Origin: an uncultured Zoogloea sp.
GTDB lineage: Bacteria; Pseudomonadota; Gammaproteobacteria; Burkholderiales; Rhodocyclaceae
Length of the DNA: 64,000 nucleotides
Reading direction: 5' to 3'
NCBI GenBank assembly: GCA_937967645.1
Contig: CALBTT010000184.1
Span: 4,297-68,296 of the forward strand
Part shown: piece after piece, positions 63,507 to 64,000 of the stretch
How the letters are laid out: each line of letters begins with the position of its first letter
Numbering within the stretch: position 1 is the stretch's first letter
Made by a program: the position numbers and the translations under genes
The notes under the pieces: generated by a model
What the model saw: only the letters and a program-made list of their open reading frames with translations
Told to the model about the DNA's origin: nothing
The model's database searches: none

Positions 63507-64000
63507 ATGCCCCACTCTTCCGGCCCTGATGCCGTCCTCGCCTTCTGGTTCGAGGAGATCTCGCCCAAGCAATGGTGGGACAAGTCGGACGACTTCGACC
63601 AACTCATCGCCGCGCGCTTCGGCGCCTTGCACCGGGCCGCCACCCGCGCCGAACTGCATGCCTGGCGCAGCAGCGCCGACGGGCGCCTGGCCGAGGTGAT
63701 CGTGCTCGACCAGTTCTCCCGCAACATCCACCGGGACAGCCCGCTGGCTTTCGCCAGCGACGGCATGGCCCTGGTGCTGGCCCAGGAGGCGGTCGCCGCG
63801 GGCGCCGACCAGGCCCTCCCCCCGGCCCGCCGGGCCTTCCTGTACCTGCCTTACATGCACAGCGAGTCGACGTCCATCCACGCCCTGGCGGTAGGCCTGT
63901 ACAGCCAGCCCGGGCTGGAGGGCAACCTGGATTTCGAGCTCCGCCACAAGGCCATCATCGACCGCTTCGGCCGCTACCCCCACCGCAACGCGGTGCTGGG
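63507..64000 (+). CDS. DUF924-family protein (N-terminal part)
   Basis: The frame is open at the window end with at least 164 residues. AVLAFWFEEISPKQWWDKSD and LDQFSRNIHRDSPLAFASD are DUF924 marks. The family has a TPR-like fold and no known function. GGGAG precedes ATG 63507. Confidence 0.88.
   Translation, partial: MPHSSGPDAVLAFWFEEISPKQWWDKSDDFDQLIAARFGALHRAATRAELHAWRSSADGRLAEVIVLDQFSRNIHRDSPLAFASDGMALVLAQEAVAAGADQALPPARRAFLYLPYMHSESTSIHALAVGLYSQPGLEGNLDFELRHKAIIDRFGRYPHRNAVL

Overview
The window is high-GC bacterial DNA with dense, mostly operonic genes. Gene content (soluble diiron phenol and toluene monooxygenases, a TodS/TodT-type two-component system, a TRAP transporter, REPIN-like intergenic palindromes) suggests a betaproteobacterium of the Thauera/Azoarcus/Zoogloea kind. 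That assignment is inference; no rRNA or housekeeping marker is present.

Layout. 1-4.3 kb: the end of a GMC alcohol oxidase, an aldehyde dehydrogenase and two AraC regulators. 4.4-7.5 kb: a complete TRAP transporter (dctM, dctQ, dctP) behind a clear sigma70 promoter with two operators. 7.6-17.3 kb (minus strand): a complete toluene monooxygenase operon tmoABCDEF followed by a TodX-like outer-membrane channel and a TodS/TodT-like sensor-regulator pair. 17.5-22.2 kb (minus): a complete multicomponent phenol hydroxylase operon dmpKLMNOP. 22.4-24 kb: divergent HpaA-like (AraC) and HpaR-like (MarR) regulators. 24.2-26.5 kb: a lower-GC pair, a PEGA lipoprotein and a DUF4105/Lnb-type protein, sitting between hpaR and hpaI. 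26.7-29.4 kb: HpaI-type aldolase, AEC permease, flavodoxin-fold quinone reductase. 29.5-36.4 kb (minus): the catechol meta-cleavage lower pathway (dmpC, E, H, I, F, G) plus a short-chain dehydrogenase-like protein and a long tautomerase-family protein, ending at a strong terminator. No catechol 2,3-dioxygenase is seen. 36.5-51 kb: two small unknown proteins and a signalling block (MHYT hybrid kinase, HD-GYP regulator, MASE3 hybrid kinase, GGDEF cyclase, a cytosolic hybrid kinase) with an L,D-transpeptidase and an SpmAB-like membrane protein. 51-59.5 kb: a BaeSR/AdeRS-like two-component system divergent from a complete RND efflux operon. 59.6-63.5 kb: an orphan ABC periplasmic binding protein with a TfdB-like flavin monooxygenase, divergent from a GntR regulator, then the start of a DUF924 gene.

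Working together: arene enters through the TodX-like channel, is hydroxylated by TmoA-F to phenols, converted to catechol by DmpK-P, and (after ring cleavage encoded elsewhere) is taken by DmpC/I/H/E/G/F to pyruvate and acetyl-CoA. The RND pump would limit solvent toxicity. An almost identical 16-18-base operator (CACTA-N6-TAGTG) occurs in front of the TRAP operon (twice), in front of dmpK and between hpaA and hpaR, which suggests one regulon controlled by the HpaR-like or HpaA-like protein.
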